Positions 12,174-19,630 of a DNA stretch of 64,000 bases are shown here, in pieces (position 1 is the stretch's first letter; every line of letters begins with the position of its first letter). Made by a program: the position numbers and the translations under genes. Below the pieces are notes generated by a model that saw only the letters and a program-made list of their open reading frames with translations, made no database searches and was not told where the DNA came from. Source of the stretch: SZAS-79 sp964599095 (GTDB taxonomy: Bacteria > Pseudomonadota > Gammaproteobacteria > Burkholderiales > SG8-39); contig CAZREB010000025.1 of the NCBI GenBank assembly GCA_964599095.1, positions 1 to 64,000 on the forward strand. Direction: 5' to 3'.

Positions 12174-12229
12174 GGCCAAGTCCTTGCCGCGGAGGCAATT
12201 ATTGGCACCAAATCCGCAAAACTTCGTCA

Positions 12230-12258
12230 GGAAAAACAGGCCTTAAACGGGGCTTGTT
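12230..12258 (-). terminator. Candidate intrinsic terminator after the M50-HlyD gene
   Basis: On the minus strand AACAAGCC (12258-12251) pairs with GGCCTGTT (12242-12235), with one mismatch around an 8-base loop, and runs into a T-rich tail. It sits 45 bases past the stop at 12303 and just before the candidate promoter of the giant gene. The two genes may therefore be separate transcripts. Confidence 0.45.
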
Positions 12259-12302
12259 CCCGCTTACGCAGGCGGCCCGTGGCGGACCAGTGTGAAGAGG
12301 CG

Positions 12303-14477
12303 CTAGAAGCCGCTTTCCCGCACCAGAATTGACAGGGCGCGCGAGGCGAAGTTCTGCGCGACCAGGACGAGATCGGTTTCGATCCGGACCGTGCCGCGCT
12401 CGATCGAGCGCAGGTAGCCGACGTCGCCGATGGGTTCGATCAGCACCCGGTACACCGGGTCCTGTGCCTGGGCGCCTCCGCGCCTGTCCAGGACCGCCGC
12501 GATGTCGCCGCCGTGGGGCGAAACCAGGAGCGGCCGGCTGATCTGCTTGGTGCCGGTGGTGTCGATCGATTTGACCACGCCCTTGACCGAAGGCGTGTCG
12601 GCGCGCGAGGACACGAACGTGACCTCCTGGCCGACTTGGACCGCTTCGATGCTCGATTCGCTGACGTAAGCCTCGATCGCCGCCGGCGCCTGCCCGGCGA
12701 TCCGCATCATCAGCTCACGCGTGCCGATCGTCCGCCCCGCAACAATGTGCGGCGACATGTCCCGCACGGCGCCGCGGATCGTCGCGCGCACGGTGAGCCG
12801 CTCGGTTTCCTCCTCGACCGATTTCTGCTCGGCCAGTGCCTCGGCGATCTGCTCCAGCAGCACCAGCCGGCGCTCCTGCAGCTTGCCACTCGCGGCCGAG
12901 GTCAGCGATTCGGCCTGCGCGCTGGCCAGCGAGATGGCCGCCTTCTGCGCACGCATGGCGAGGTCGGGCGCATCGAGGGTCACCAGAATCTGGTCGGGCT
13001 CGACGATCTGGCCCGGCCTGACCTCCACCGACTTGATGATCGCAGGGAACGGCGCGAACACCGGCTGTTCCTGCGCGACGCGAAGCACCGCCGGCGCCGT
13101 CATCTGGTTGCTGACCGGCACCAGCCAGACGACCAGCAGGGCCAGCCCGAAGACGATCGAAACGGGCGACCACTGCAGCTGCACCTGCTTGCGCCTGGCC
13201 CACAGGTAGCTGACCTCCATCCAGACCGGGCGGAAGATGAACCAGACGAGTTCCATCATCATCATGACGATGCCGAGGATCTTGAAGAACAGGTGATAAA
13301 CCATCAGCGCGATGCCGAAAAACACGACCAGCCGGTAGGTCCAGGTCACTGCGGCGAACAACACCAGGCCCGCCCGCTGCCCGGCGGTGAACGTCGGTTC
13401 CGGCAGCGGCTCGTAGAGGCCGAAGAAGGTCCGGCGCAGCCACCACCGCGCAGCAGCCCCGCTCCGTTCATGCAGGTTCGGGAAATCCAGCGCGTCCGAA
13501 ACGACGAAGTACCCGTCGAACCGCATGAACGGGCTCGCGTTTACCGCCAGCGTCATCACCCAGGTCGTGGTCGCCAGGATGAACAGGACCTGCTTGGTCG
13601 GTCCTTCGGGCGTGACGGTCCAGAGCAGGGTCGCGAAGCACGCCAGCGCAAGCTCGGTCGCCATGCCGGCCGAAGCGATGATGAGCTGCTTTTTCCGGTC
13701 GGCCAGCTTCCAGGTTTCGCCGACATCGGTGTAAAGGAACGGCCACATCACGAGGAAGGCGACCCCCATCGCGGGCACCCGCACACCGAAACGCTTCGCG
13801 GCATAGGCATGCCCGAGCTCGTGCAGGATCTTGGAAAAGGTCGCGGCAATTGCGAAATAGAGCCCGCCCTGCAGGTTGAAGAAATAGGCGAAAGTCCTGC
13901 GCAATTCGGTCCACTCGCGGCTCACGAGGTACAGGTCGACGAAGAAAACCACCAGCAGGATCGCGAGGAAACTGCGGGTGAAAAACAATTCCGCGACCGG
14001 CAGCGTGCGCTCGAGGAACTTGTCCGGGCGCACCAGCGGGACGCGGAAGAAGAGGTAATTGTGGAACAGCGTCTCGTACCAGGGCCGCACGCCGCGCATC
14101 CAGCGGCCGCGCAGGCGGCCGCGCTCTTCGCGGGTCTCCGGGACCAGCAGTTGGCTGTTCTCCAGAAACTGGATGAAACCCACGACTTCTTCCTCCGTGG
14201 GCCGCAACGGCGTTTCTTCTTCGACTTGGGCGATCAATTCGTCGACGGTCGCGTGATTGGCCCAGCGCGCCAGCAATTCGAACTCCAGCCAGCCGATCTC
14301 GAAGAACCGGTTGCGCACCGGGTCGAGGATGCGCCAGCTCGGCGACCCGTCGCGATGGCGCGGGCCGGGGTAGAGCTTGATGTCCTGCCGGACCTTGGGA
14401 ACCTTCGGCGGCTGGGGGGCCGGCATCCCGCCCGGCAATCCGGGCGCTGGGGCGAGTTGCGGTTGCGTTGCAGCCAT
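12303..14477 (-). CDS. PqqD-like / M50 site-2 protease / HlyD adaptor fusion membrane protein
   Basis: 724 residues in three parts. Residues 30-115 resemble a PqqD-type winged helix (ILDPVRNRFFEIG). Residues 165-455 are a polytopic M50 metalloprotease-like core with HELGH at 219-223 and the second metal motif N313-x2-P316-x4-D321-G322. Residues 463-724 are a HlyD-type periplasmic adaptor: a barrel-sandwich half (APFPAIIKSVEVRPGQIV), a short Ala/Glu-rich hairpin near 505-560, and a second half near 563-625. Site-2 proteases cut substrates within the membrane, while HlyD adaptors bridge inner-membrane transporters to outer-membrane channels. Fused adaptors of this type occur beside large LEPR/DUF4347 proteins, and here the giant gene is the next one downstream. 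No ABC exporter or TolC gene is visible, although one could lie beyond base 1. The start is the first ATG and has no clear ribosome site. Confidence 0.85.
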   Translation of the reverse strand: MAATQPQLAPAPGLPGGMPAPQPPKVPKVRQDIKLYPGPRHRDGSPSWRILDPVRNRFFEIGWLEFELLARWANHATVDELIAQVEEETPLRPTEEEVVGFIQFLENSQLLVPETREERGRLRGRWMRGVRPWYETLFHNYLFFRVPLVRPDKFLERTLPVAELFFTRSFLAILLVVFFVDLYLVSREWTELRRTFAYFFNLQGGLYFAIAATFSKILHELGHAYAAKRFGVRVPAMGVAFLVMWPFLYTDVGETWKLADRKKQLIIASAGMATELALACFATLLWTVTPEGPTKQVLFILATTTWVMTLAVNASPFMRFDGYFVVSDALDFPNLHERSGAAARWWLRRTFFGLYEPLPEPTFTAGQRAGLVLFAAVTWTYRLVVFFGIALMVYHLFFKILGIVMMMMELVWFIFRPVWMEVSYLWARRKQVQLQWSPVSIVFGLALLVVWLVPVSNQMTAPAVLRVAQEQPVFAPFPAIIKSVEVRPGQIVEPDQILVTLDAPDLAMRAQKAAISLASAQAESLTSAASGKLQERRLVLLEQIAEALAEQKSVEEETERLTVRATIRGAVRDMSPHIVAGRTIGTRELMMRIAGQAPAAIEAYVSESSIEAVQVGQEVTFVSSRADTPSVKGVVKSIDTTGTKQISRPLLVSPHGGDIAAVLDRRGGAQAQDPVYRVLIEPIGDVGYLRSIERGTVRIETDLVLVAQNFASRALSILVRESGF

Positions 14478-14598
14478 GGAAGTGAATTCTTAAGTAAGTG
14501 CGCGGTCCCTCGGGGACTTCGCCCGGCGATTATCGCCCAGTCCGGTGCGCCGGGGTCCCGCCCTCAAGATTCTTCACGTTCGCCGCCTGTCGGCTTGC

Positions 14599-15408
14599 TT
14601 ACGTACCTTGCGTGGGCGTTGCGAAGAACCGGATCAGGGCATCGAGGGTTACGTCCGGTGCCTCCGCCATCAGCGAATGGCCCGAGGGCGGGATGGTCAC
14701 CGCAGTCGCCGCCGACAGGGCCTTGACGAGGGCGGCGGCGGCCCGGGGGGGCGTCATCATGTCGTGGCCCCCCATGATCACCAAGGCCGGGCAGCGCACT
14801 TTCGCAGCGCTTTCGAGGCCGGTGGAATACTCCTTGCATGCCTTGAGGTCGGTGTAGAGAACACCCGGCGCCAGCCGCGCCAGCCGCGCCAGCGTGTCGC
14901 CGTACATCCACATTCCCGGGTTCGGGTTGGCGGCGAAGGGCACCTGGGGCGCATGACCCCAGATCGTTTCCATGTCGTAGGCGCTCTGGTCGTTGTTGCG
15001 CGCCGCCTCGAGGAAGCCGTCCGACACGTTCATCGGGAATGCCGTCCCTAAGAGCGCGATCTTCTCCACCCGCGCGGCATGGCGCGCGGCGCACTCGAGC
15101 GCAATCAGCGAACCCATGCTGTGGCCGACCACGCTCGTCTTCGCGACGCCGCCGGCGTCCAGCAACCGCATCGCCCAGTCAGCCGAATCGCGCACGCTCG
15201 GCAGCGGCGGGCCCTCGGAGCGTCCGTGGCCCGGCAGGTCGCAGGCCAGCACGTTCCAGCCGTGATAGCCGAAATAGCGGCTCTGCAGCCCCCACCAACT
15301 GTGGTCCAGGCCGGCACCATGCACGAACAACAGGGTCGGCTTCGACGCATCGATATCGTGCGTCGCAGTGTAGGCATAAACGTGCCTGCCATCGACATTG
15401 AATTCCAT
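14599..15408 (-). CDS. Alpha/beta hydrolase
   Basis: 269 residues. The alpha/beta hydrolase core shows an oxyanion segment FVHGAGLDHSWW (about 30-40), a nucleophile elbow GHSMGS (Ser near 103), an acid loop MGGHDMMTPP and the C-terminal catalytic His in PPSGHSLMAE. It is cytosolic, with no signal peptide. The substrate cannot be told; the enzyme could be an esterase, a C-C bond hydrolase or a lactonase. It lies 9 bases after the MetY-like gene on the same strand and is probably co-transcribed with it. The start is ATG with an AGGCGG-like ribosome site. Confidence 0.85.
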   Translation of the reverse strand: MEFNVDGRHVYAYTATHDIDASKPTLLFVHGAGLDHSWWGLQSRYFGYHGWNVLACDLPGHGRSEGPPLPSVRDSADWAMRLLDAGGVAKTSVVGHSMGSLIALECAARHAARVEKIALLGTAFPMNVSDGFLEAARNNDQSAYDMETIWGHAPQVPFAANPNPGMWMYGDTLARLARLAPGVLYTDLKACKEYSTGLESAAKVRCPALVIMGGHDMMTPPRAAAALVKALSAATAVTIPPSGHSLMAEAPDVTLDALIRFFATPTQGT

Positions 15409-15417
15409 CGCTGCCGC

Positions 15418-16719
15418 CTATTTCATCGTTCGCTGCGCATCCTTGAGCGCGCGCGAAAGGTCATCGACGAGGTCATCGCCGTCCTCAAGGCCGATCGAAA
15501 GGCGCACCGTGCCGGCCGTAATGCCGGCGCGCTTGAGCGCCTCGTCATCCATCCTGTAGTGCGTGGTCGAGGCCGGATGAATCACGAGCGACTTCGCATC
15601 CCCGACGTTCGCAAGGTGGGAGAAGATCCGCAGGCTCTCGATGAAGCGCTTGCCGGCCGGGCGCCCGCCTTTCATGTTGAAGGAGAAGACCGCACCGCAG
15701 CCCTTGGGAAGCAGCTTCCGGGCAAGCGCGTGGTCCGGGTGCGTCGGCAGTTCCGGGTAGCCCACCGATTCGACCATCGGATTGGAGGCAAGGAACTTGA
15801 CGACCTTGCGCGTGTTTTCCACATGGCGCGGCATCCGCAGGTGCAGCGTCTCGATGCCCTGCAGGATCTGGAAGGCGTTCATCGGCGCCATGCAGGCGCC
15901 GAAGTCCCGCAGACCCTCGCGACGGGCGCGAAGCAGGAACGCGCGCGTGCCGGATTCTTCCTCGAAGTCCATGTTATGAAAGCCGGAGTAAGGGGCGGTG
16001 AGCTGCGGAAATTTGCCGGACGCGTCCCAGTCGAAGCGCCCGGAATCGACGATCACGCCGCCGATCGCGATCCCGTGGCCGCCGAGGAACTTGGTGGCCG
16101 AGTGGTAAAGGAGGTCGGCGCCGAGCGTAAACGGCTGCATCAGGTAAGGCGTCGTGAACGTCGAGTCCACGAGCAGCGGGACGCCGTGGTCGTGCGCGAT
16201 CCTCGACACCGATGGGATGTCGAGCACGTCCAGCCCCGGATTGCCCAGCGTCTCGCCGAACAGCAGCCGGGTATTCGGACGCACTGCCGCGGCCCATGCA
16301 CCCAGGTCCCGCGGGTCGACGAAGGTGGTTTCGATCCCGAATCGCTTCAGCGTGTAGCCCAGGAGGTTGTGCGACCCGCCGTAGAGCGAGTTCGAGGCAA
16401 CCACGTGGTGGCCAGCGTCGAGGATGGTAGCCACCGCGAGGTGCAGTGCCGCCTGCCCGCTGGCGACCGCAATCGCGCCGACCCCGCCTTCGAGGGCGGC
16501 CATGCGCTCCTCGAATACGGCGACCGTCGGGTTCGAGATGCGCGAATAGACGTGTCCGGCGCGCTCCATGTTGAACAGGGAGGCGGCGTGGTCGGAATCG
16601 CGGAAGACGTACGAAGTGGTCTGGTAGATCGGGACCGCCCGGCTGCCGGTCGCCGGGTCCGGCGACTGGCCCGCGTGCAGCGAAAGCGTATCGAAGCCGG
16701 GATATTTCGGGCCTGCCAT
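15418..16719 (-). CDS. metY: O-acetylhomoserine (thiol)-lyase family PLP enzyme
   Basis: 433 residues of the Cys/Met-metabolism PLP family. SATKFLGGHG carries the Schiff-base lysine (Lys210), VDSTFTTPYL carries the PLP-binding Asp, and SRISNPT and SGQAALHL are family landmarks. Length and the HAGQ..PDPATGSRAVPIYQTTSY opening fit O-acetylhomoserine sulfhydrylase (direct sulfhydrylation to homocysteine) better than cystathionine synthase. I chose the ATG at 16719, which follows a GGGGGA ribosome site. An in-frame start 27 residues upstream would cross a GC-rich hairpin and encodes Pro/Gly-rich sequence unlike the family. A methionine-synthase-like gene lies at 48165, but nothing links the two directly. 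Confidence 0.9.
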   Translation of the reverse strand: MAGPKYPGFDTLSLHAGQSPDPATGSRAVPIYQTTSYVFRDSDHAASLFNMERAGHVYSRISNPTVAVFEERMAALEGGVGAIAVASGQAALHLAVATILDAGHHVVASNSLYGGSHNLLGYTLKRFGIETTFVDPRDLGAWAAAVRPNTRLLFGETLGNPGLDVLDIPSVSRIAHDHGVPLLVDSTFTTPYLMQPFTLGADLLYHSATKFLGGHGIAIGGVIVDSGRFDWDASGKFPQLTAPYSGFHNMDFEEESGTRAFLLRARREGLRDFGACMAPMNAFQILQGIETLHLRMPRHVENTRKVVKFLASNPMVESVGYPELPTHPDHALARKLLPKGCGAVFSFNMKGGRPAGKRFIESLRIFSHLANVGDAKSLVIHPASTTHYRMDDEALKRAGITAGTVRLSIGLEDGDDLVDDLSRALKDAQRTMK

Positions 16720-16776
16720 CGGATTCCCCCAAGAGGAAAAGGGGGACACCGCCCCTCTTCCGGTTTCCCCGGGCAA

Positions 16777-16794
16777 CGCCCCCGGCCGGGGGCG
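16777..16794. terminator. Perfect GC palindrome between the MetY-like gene and the upstream small gene
   Basis: An 18-base perfect palindrome, CGCCCCC and its mirror around GGCC. It lies just past the stop of the 185-residue protein (16810, minus) and upstream of the MetY start. There is no T-tract, so it would act as a pause or attenuator rather than a classic terminator. A second, imperfect stem (16735-16762) lies next to it. Confidence 0.35.
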
Positions 16795-16809
16795 CCCCAC
16801 GCGACGATT

Positions 16810-17367
16810 CTAGTGCAGGTTCTTGCGGTTGGGGGTGCGCGTGTAGGTCTCGAACGCGCGTTCGACCTTCTTGGGCTGGCCTGCCTTTTCCTTCCAGTCG
16901 CGATCGAAGAGGTCGTTGACCACGGCAAGCGCTTCGTCGACGCGCGCCTTGTCGAACTGCCGGCTCAGCATCGCGCTGACGTCTTCGAGCATGCAGCGGC
17001 GCTGCGCCTCGTGGATCGAGAGGGCGGTCGGACCGACGAACAGCAATTGGCCTTCCTGTTCGCCGTTGTCCTGGTAGACGGTGACGTCGACCTCGACGGC
17101 TTCCTCCGCATAGGGCCCGAGCGTTTCGAGCGCAGCCTCCAGCACTTTCTGGAAGCTGCGGCCGATCTCGCCGGTCCAGCAAAGGTAGAGCATCCGGTTG
17201 GGTTCGTCGTACTCGATGCCCGGCTCTTCGGGCTCGAGGCTCTTGACGTCGTCGATGCTGTCGGCATCGAGGTAGTCGAGCCAGGGGGAAAGCGCCATCT
17301 CGAGCTGCTTGCGCGCTACGCCTTCGAGAATCGGGATGTCTGCGTGGACGTGAACTTCCATCCGCAT
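16810..17367 (-). CDS. Conserved hypothetical protein, 185 residues
   Basis: I do not recognise a named domain. The protein is acidic and soluble, without signal peptide or membrane segment. It has a beta-strand opening (MEVHVHADIPILEG), a central acidic loop (SLEPEEPGIEYDEPNRM) and a helical C-terminal half ending in a basic tail. Codon use matches its neighbours, and the frame stays open while other frames give low-complexity arginine-rich strings. The start could be the ATG at 17367 or the second ATG at 17361; a GAGG precedes the first. A palindrome overlapping a candidate promoter lies just upstream (17395-17433). Confidence 0.75.
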   Translation of the reverse strand: MRMEVHVHADIPILEGVARKQLEMALSPWLDYLDADSIDDVKSLEPEEPGIEYDEPNRMLYLCWTGEIGRSFQKVLEAALETLGPYAEEAVEVDVTVYQDNGEQEGQLLFVGPTALSIHEAQRRCMLEDVSAMLSRQFDKARVDEALAVVNDLFDRDWKEKAGQPKKVERAFETYTRTPNRKNLH

Positions 17368-17394
17368 GATGGGGCCTCGAATGGAGGAGAGAGA

Positions 17395-17433
17395 CCGTGA
17401 ATTCTATCACGGACGCCCCCGCCTTCCCGTCAA
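17395..17433 (-). promoter_or_regulatory. Candidate extended -10 promoter under a small palindrome
   Basis: On the minus strand TGATAGAAT (17409-17401) fits an extended -10 (TG-n-TAnnnT). TTGACG lies 21 bases further upstream (17433-17428), longer than the usual spacer. The -10 is flanked by a perfect inverted repeat, CCGTGA (17395-17400) and TCACGG (17407-17412), placed as an operator would be. Confidence 0.35.
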
Positions 17434-17574
17434 CCGGCGGTCCGGAGAAACGTTCGCTCAAGTGCAGGGAGATGCAAGCTTGCAGCAAAGACTGCGGCAT
17501 GAACGTTGCTTGAAAACAGGCGTCCGGACCCGCATTTGAAACGAGGCGGGAACATCACCCAAAGGAGTCAGGCC

Positions 17575-17817
17575 ATGAATGCAATGAATGTCCTCTACGA
17601 CAGCAAGCATTTCTACATGGCCGAGTTTCCTGGCCGTGAAGGGATCGAACTGGTGGACAAAGCCGCCGGGCGCGCCGGCTTTCTGGAGGGCGACGTCGCG
17701 CTCAAGCTGAGGGCGTCGATGGTCCACCTGTTCTCCGACAGCCCCACGGTCGAGTCCGTCGACGAATTCCTCGAGGCTTACGACGCCCTGCTCACCAATC
17801 CGGTGATTCTGCACTGA
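17575..17817 (+). CDS. DUF3567 family small protein
   Basis: 80 residues. The sequence from MNVLYDSKHFYMAEFPG through GIELVDKAAGRAGFLEGDVA to SVDEFLEAYDALL matches the DUF3567 family I know from Burkholderiales, small cytosolic proteins of unknown function. An AAAGGAG ribosome site stands 8 bases before the ATG at 17575. A second ATG at 17584 would give the family's usual MNV(I/L)YDS start, so the true start may be three codons later. It stands alone between divergent and downstream genes. It is useful mainly as a lineage marker. Confidence 0.85.
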   Translation: MNAMNVLYDSKHFYMAEFPGREGIELVDKAAGRAGFLEGDVALKLRASMVHLFSDSPTVESVDEFLEAYDALLTNPVILH

Positions 17818-17845
17818 GGCGCACACCCCCTGGAAATGCACTAGC

Positions 17846-19081
17846 ATGGGCGCGCTTTCGGATGCGCCCATGAACAACAACATCAACCCGGACCTGCTCG
17901 GCACCCTCGACGTCGGCCCTGCCCGTATCCTCCCCGACTACGGCGGCGGCAGCCTCCTCAACCTGATCGCAAGCTGCACCGATTCACGCGGCGGGCCGGC
18001 GCTTCATCCGGTGCTGCGTGGATTGCCCCCGGATGATCTCCGGGCGGCGCGCAACGTCGTGCTGCTGCTGGTCGACGGGCTCGGATACAACTACCTCACG
18101 AGCCACGGCGCGCGGGGCCCGCTCGCGTCGCACCTGGCCGGCCGTATGACGTCGGTGTTTCCTTCGACGACGGCGAGTGCGATCACCACGACATTCACCG
18201 GCTTGGCGCCGGCCGAGCATGGACTGACCGGATGGTTCACCTGGTTTGCGGAGGCCGGCACGATCGCGGCTGCGCTGCCGTTCATCCCGCGCGGGCCGGG
18301 CGAGTCTCTGGATGCCCGCGGCATCCGGCCCGAGACGATCTACCGCGGCGCGCCGCTTTTCGATTCGCTGGCCGACGATTCTTTCATCGTGTCCTACCGG
18401 CCGATCGTCGACTCCCGCTACAACCAGTTCTTCTGCGGCAGCGCCAAACGGTCGGCCTACGACGACCTCGCGGGCCTGGTCGCCCAGACCGAGGCTGCGG
18501 TGAAGTCCGGCGACGGGCGCAAGTTCGTTTACGCCTACTACCCGGAATTCGACACGTCGTCGCATCGCTACGGGGTCGAGAGTGCCGAGACCGCTGCGGT
18601 TTTCGCCGCCATCGAAGCCGCCTTCGAAGACCTCATGCAGCGCTTGTCGGGCACCGACACAACGGTGATCGTCACGGCCGATCACGGGTTCATCGACTGT
18701 CCCGCGCAGAACGCCCTCGACACCTCGGACTGCCCGGACCTCGCCGCGCTGCTCGCGCGCCCGCTCACCGGCGAGCGGCGAGTGGCGTTTTGCCACGTCC
18801 GACCGGGAAAGCGGGCGGAATTCGCCGCACGCGCGTCCGAATGGCTCGAGGGAAAGGCGGACGTCCTCCCCGGCCATGTGCCGCTTGACGAAGGCTGGTT
18901 CGGGCGCGGCGACCTGCATCCGCACATCGCCGACCGAGCCGGCGACTTCGTGCTGTTGATGCGCGGGAACTACACCGTCAAGGACTGGCTGCCCGGCGAA
19001 CCCCGCCACTTGCATATCGGCAACCACGGCGGACTTTCGGCCGACGAAATGTACATCCCGCTGGTCTTGGCCCGGGCGTAG
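17846..19081 (+). CDS. Type I phosphodiesterase / nucleotide pyrophosphatase family protein
   Basis: 411 residues of the alkaline-phosphatase superfamily. The first metal motif is LLLVDGLGYN. The nucleophile Thr/Ser is in FPSTTASAITTTFTGL. Further metal ligands are in FDTSSHRYG and VTADHGF, and the last His is in IGNHGGLSADE. These residues fit a two-zinc phosphodiester or phosphonate hydrolase. No signal peptide is visible, so the enzyme appears cytosolic, and its substrate is unknown. The start is the ATG at 17846; an ATG at 17870 (MNNNINPD) is also possible. It begins 28 bases after the DUF3567 gene. Confidence 0.85.
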   Translation: MGALSDAPMNNNINPDLLGTLDVGPARILPDYGGGSLLNLIASCTDSRGGPALHPVLRGLPPDDLRAARNVVLLLVDGLGYNYLTSHGARGPLASHLAGRMTSVFPSTTASAITTTFTGLAPAEHGLTGWFTWFAEAGTIAAALPFIPRGPGESLDARGIRPETIYRGAPLFDSLADDSFIVSYRPIVDSRYNQFFCGSAKRSAYDDLAGLVAQTEAAVKSGDGRKFVYAYYPEFDTSSHRYGVESAETAAVFAAIEAAFEDLMQRLSGTDTTVIVTADHGFIDCPAQNALDTSDCPDLAALLARPLTGERRVAFCHVRPGKRAEFAARASEWLEGKADVLPGHVPLDEGWFGRGDLHPHIADRAGDFVLLMRGNYTVKDWLPGEPRHLHIGNHGGLSADEMYIPLVLARA

Positions 19082-19090
19082 GACAGGGCA

Positions 19091-19109
19091 GGGGCGCCCG
19101 GGTCGCCCC
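19091..19109. terminator. Hairpin between convergent genes
   Basis: GGGGCG and CGCCCC pair around a 7-base loop 10 bases after the phosphodiesterase stop. The facing gene (Lrp family) ends at 19167. There is no T-tract, so termination activity is only suggested. Confidence 0.35.
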
Positions 19110-19166
19110 GTCGCGCCCGCCTCGATTGCCGGCAACGCGATGCGTGCGCCGCCGGTGATGTCGCGT

Positions 19167-19628
19167 TCAACCGATGAACTGCAGCGGCAACGCGGTCGTG
19201 TACTTGATCTGCTCCATCGCAAAGCTGGAACTCACGTCCGACAGGCCCGGCGTGCGGATCAGCTGCCTGTAGACGGCATCGTAGGCCGCGATGTCCGGCA
19301 CCACCACGCGCAGCAGATAATCCACCTCGCCGCTCATCCGGTAGAACTCCATCACCTCGGGAATTGCATTCACGTTCTTCGCGAAGGCCTTGAACCAGGC
19401 CGCGCTGTGCTGGCTGGTCTTGATGGCGACGAACACGGTCACGCCGGCGTTCAGCGCAGCGGCGTTCAGCAGCGTCACCCGCTTGCGGATCACGCCGTCG
19501 GCCTCGAGTCGCTGCACGCGCCGCCAGCAAGGATTCGGCGACAGTCCCACCTGCCCCGCGAGCTCGTTCACCGTGAGCGTCGCGTCTTCCTGCAGCAGCG
19601 CGAGGATCTTCTTGTCGATCGCGTCCAT
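19167..19628 (-). CDS. Lrp/AsnC family transcriptional regulator
   Basis: 153 residues, the usual Lrp length. An N-terminal winged helix-turn-helix (MDAIDKKILALLQED, then LAGQVGLSPNPCWRRVQRLE) is followed by a RAM ligand-binding domain with GEVDYLLRVVVPDIAAYD. A GAGG ribosome site precedes the ATG at 19628. It begins 2 bases after the stop of the TPP-enzyme gene and is the last gene of the six-gene catabolic operon. It may therefore sense an amino acid or a pathway acid and control this operon or the divergent one. That role is inferred from position. Confidence 0.9.
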   Translation of the reverse strand: MDAIDKKILALLQEDATLTVNELAGQVGLSPNPCWRRVQRLEADGVIRKRVTLLNAAALNAGVTVFVAIKTSQHSAAWFKAFAKNVNAIPEVMEFYRMSGEVDYLLRVVVPDIAAYDAVYRQLIRTPGLSDVSSSFAMEQIKYTTALPLQFIG

Positions 19629-19630
19629 GC

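Noticed and set aside
12513..14726. Plus-strand open frame of about 740 codons opposite the M50-HlyD gene
   Set aside because: His/Arg/Gln-rich string; the minus frame has clear HELGH and HlyD motifs.
16720..16800. N-terminal extension of the MetY-like protein to 16800
   Set aside because: It would translate through a GC-rich palindrome; the ATG at 16719 has a good ribosome site and the family's usual start.
15079..17400. Plus-strand open frame of about 770 codons
   Set aside because: Spans three minus-strand genes and their intergenic hairpins; no domain, arginine-rich.
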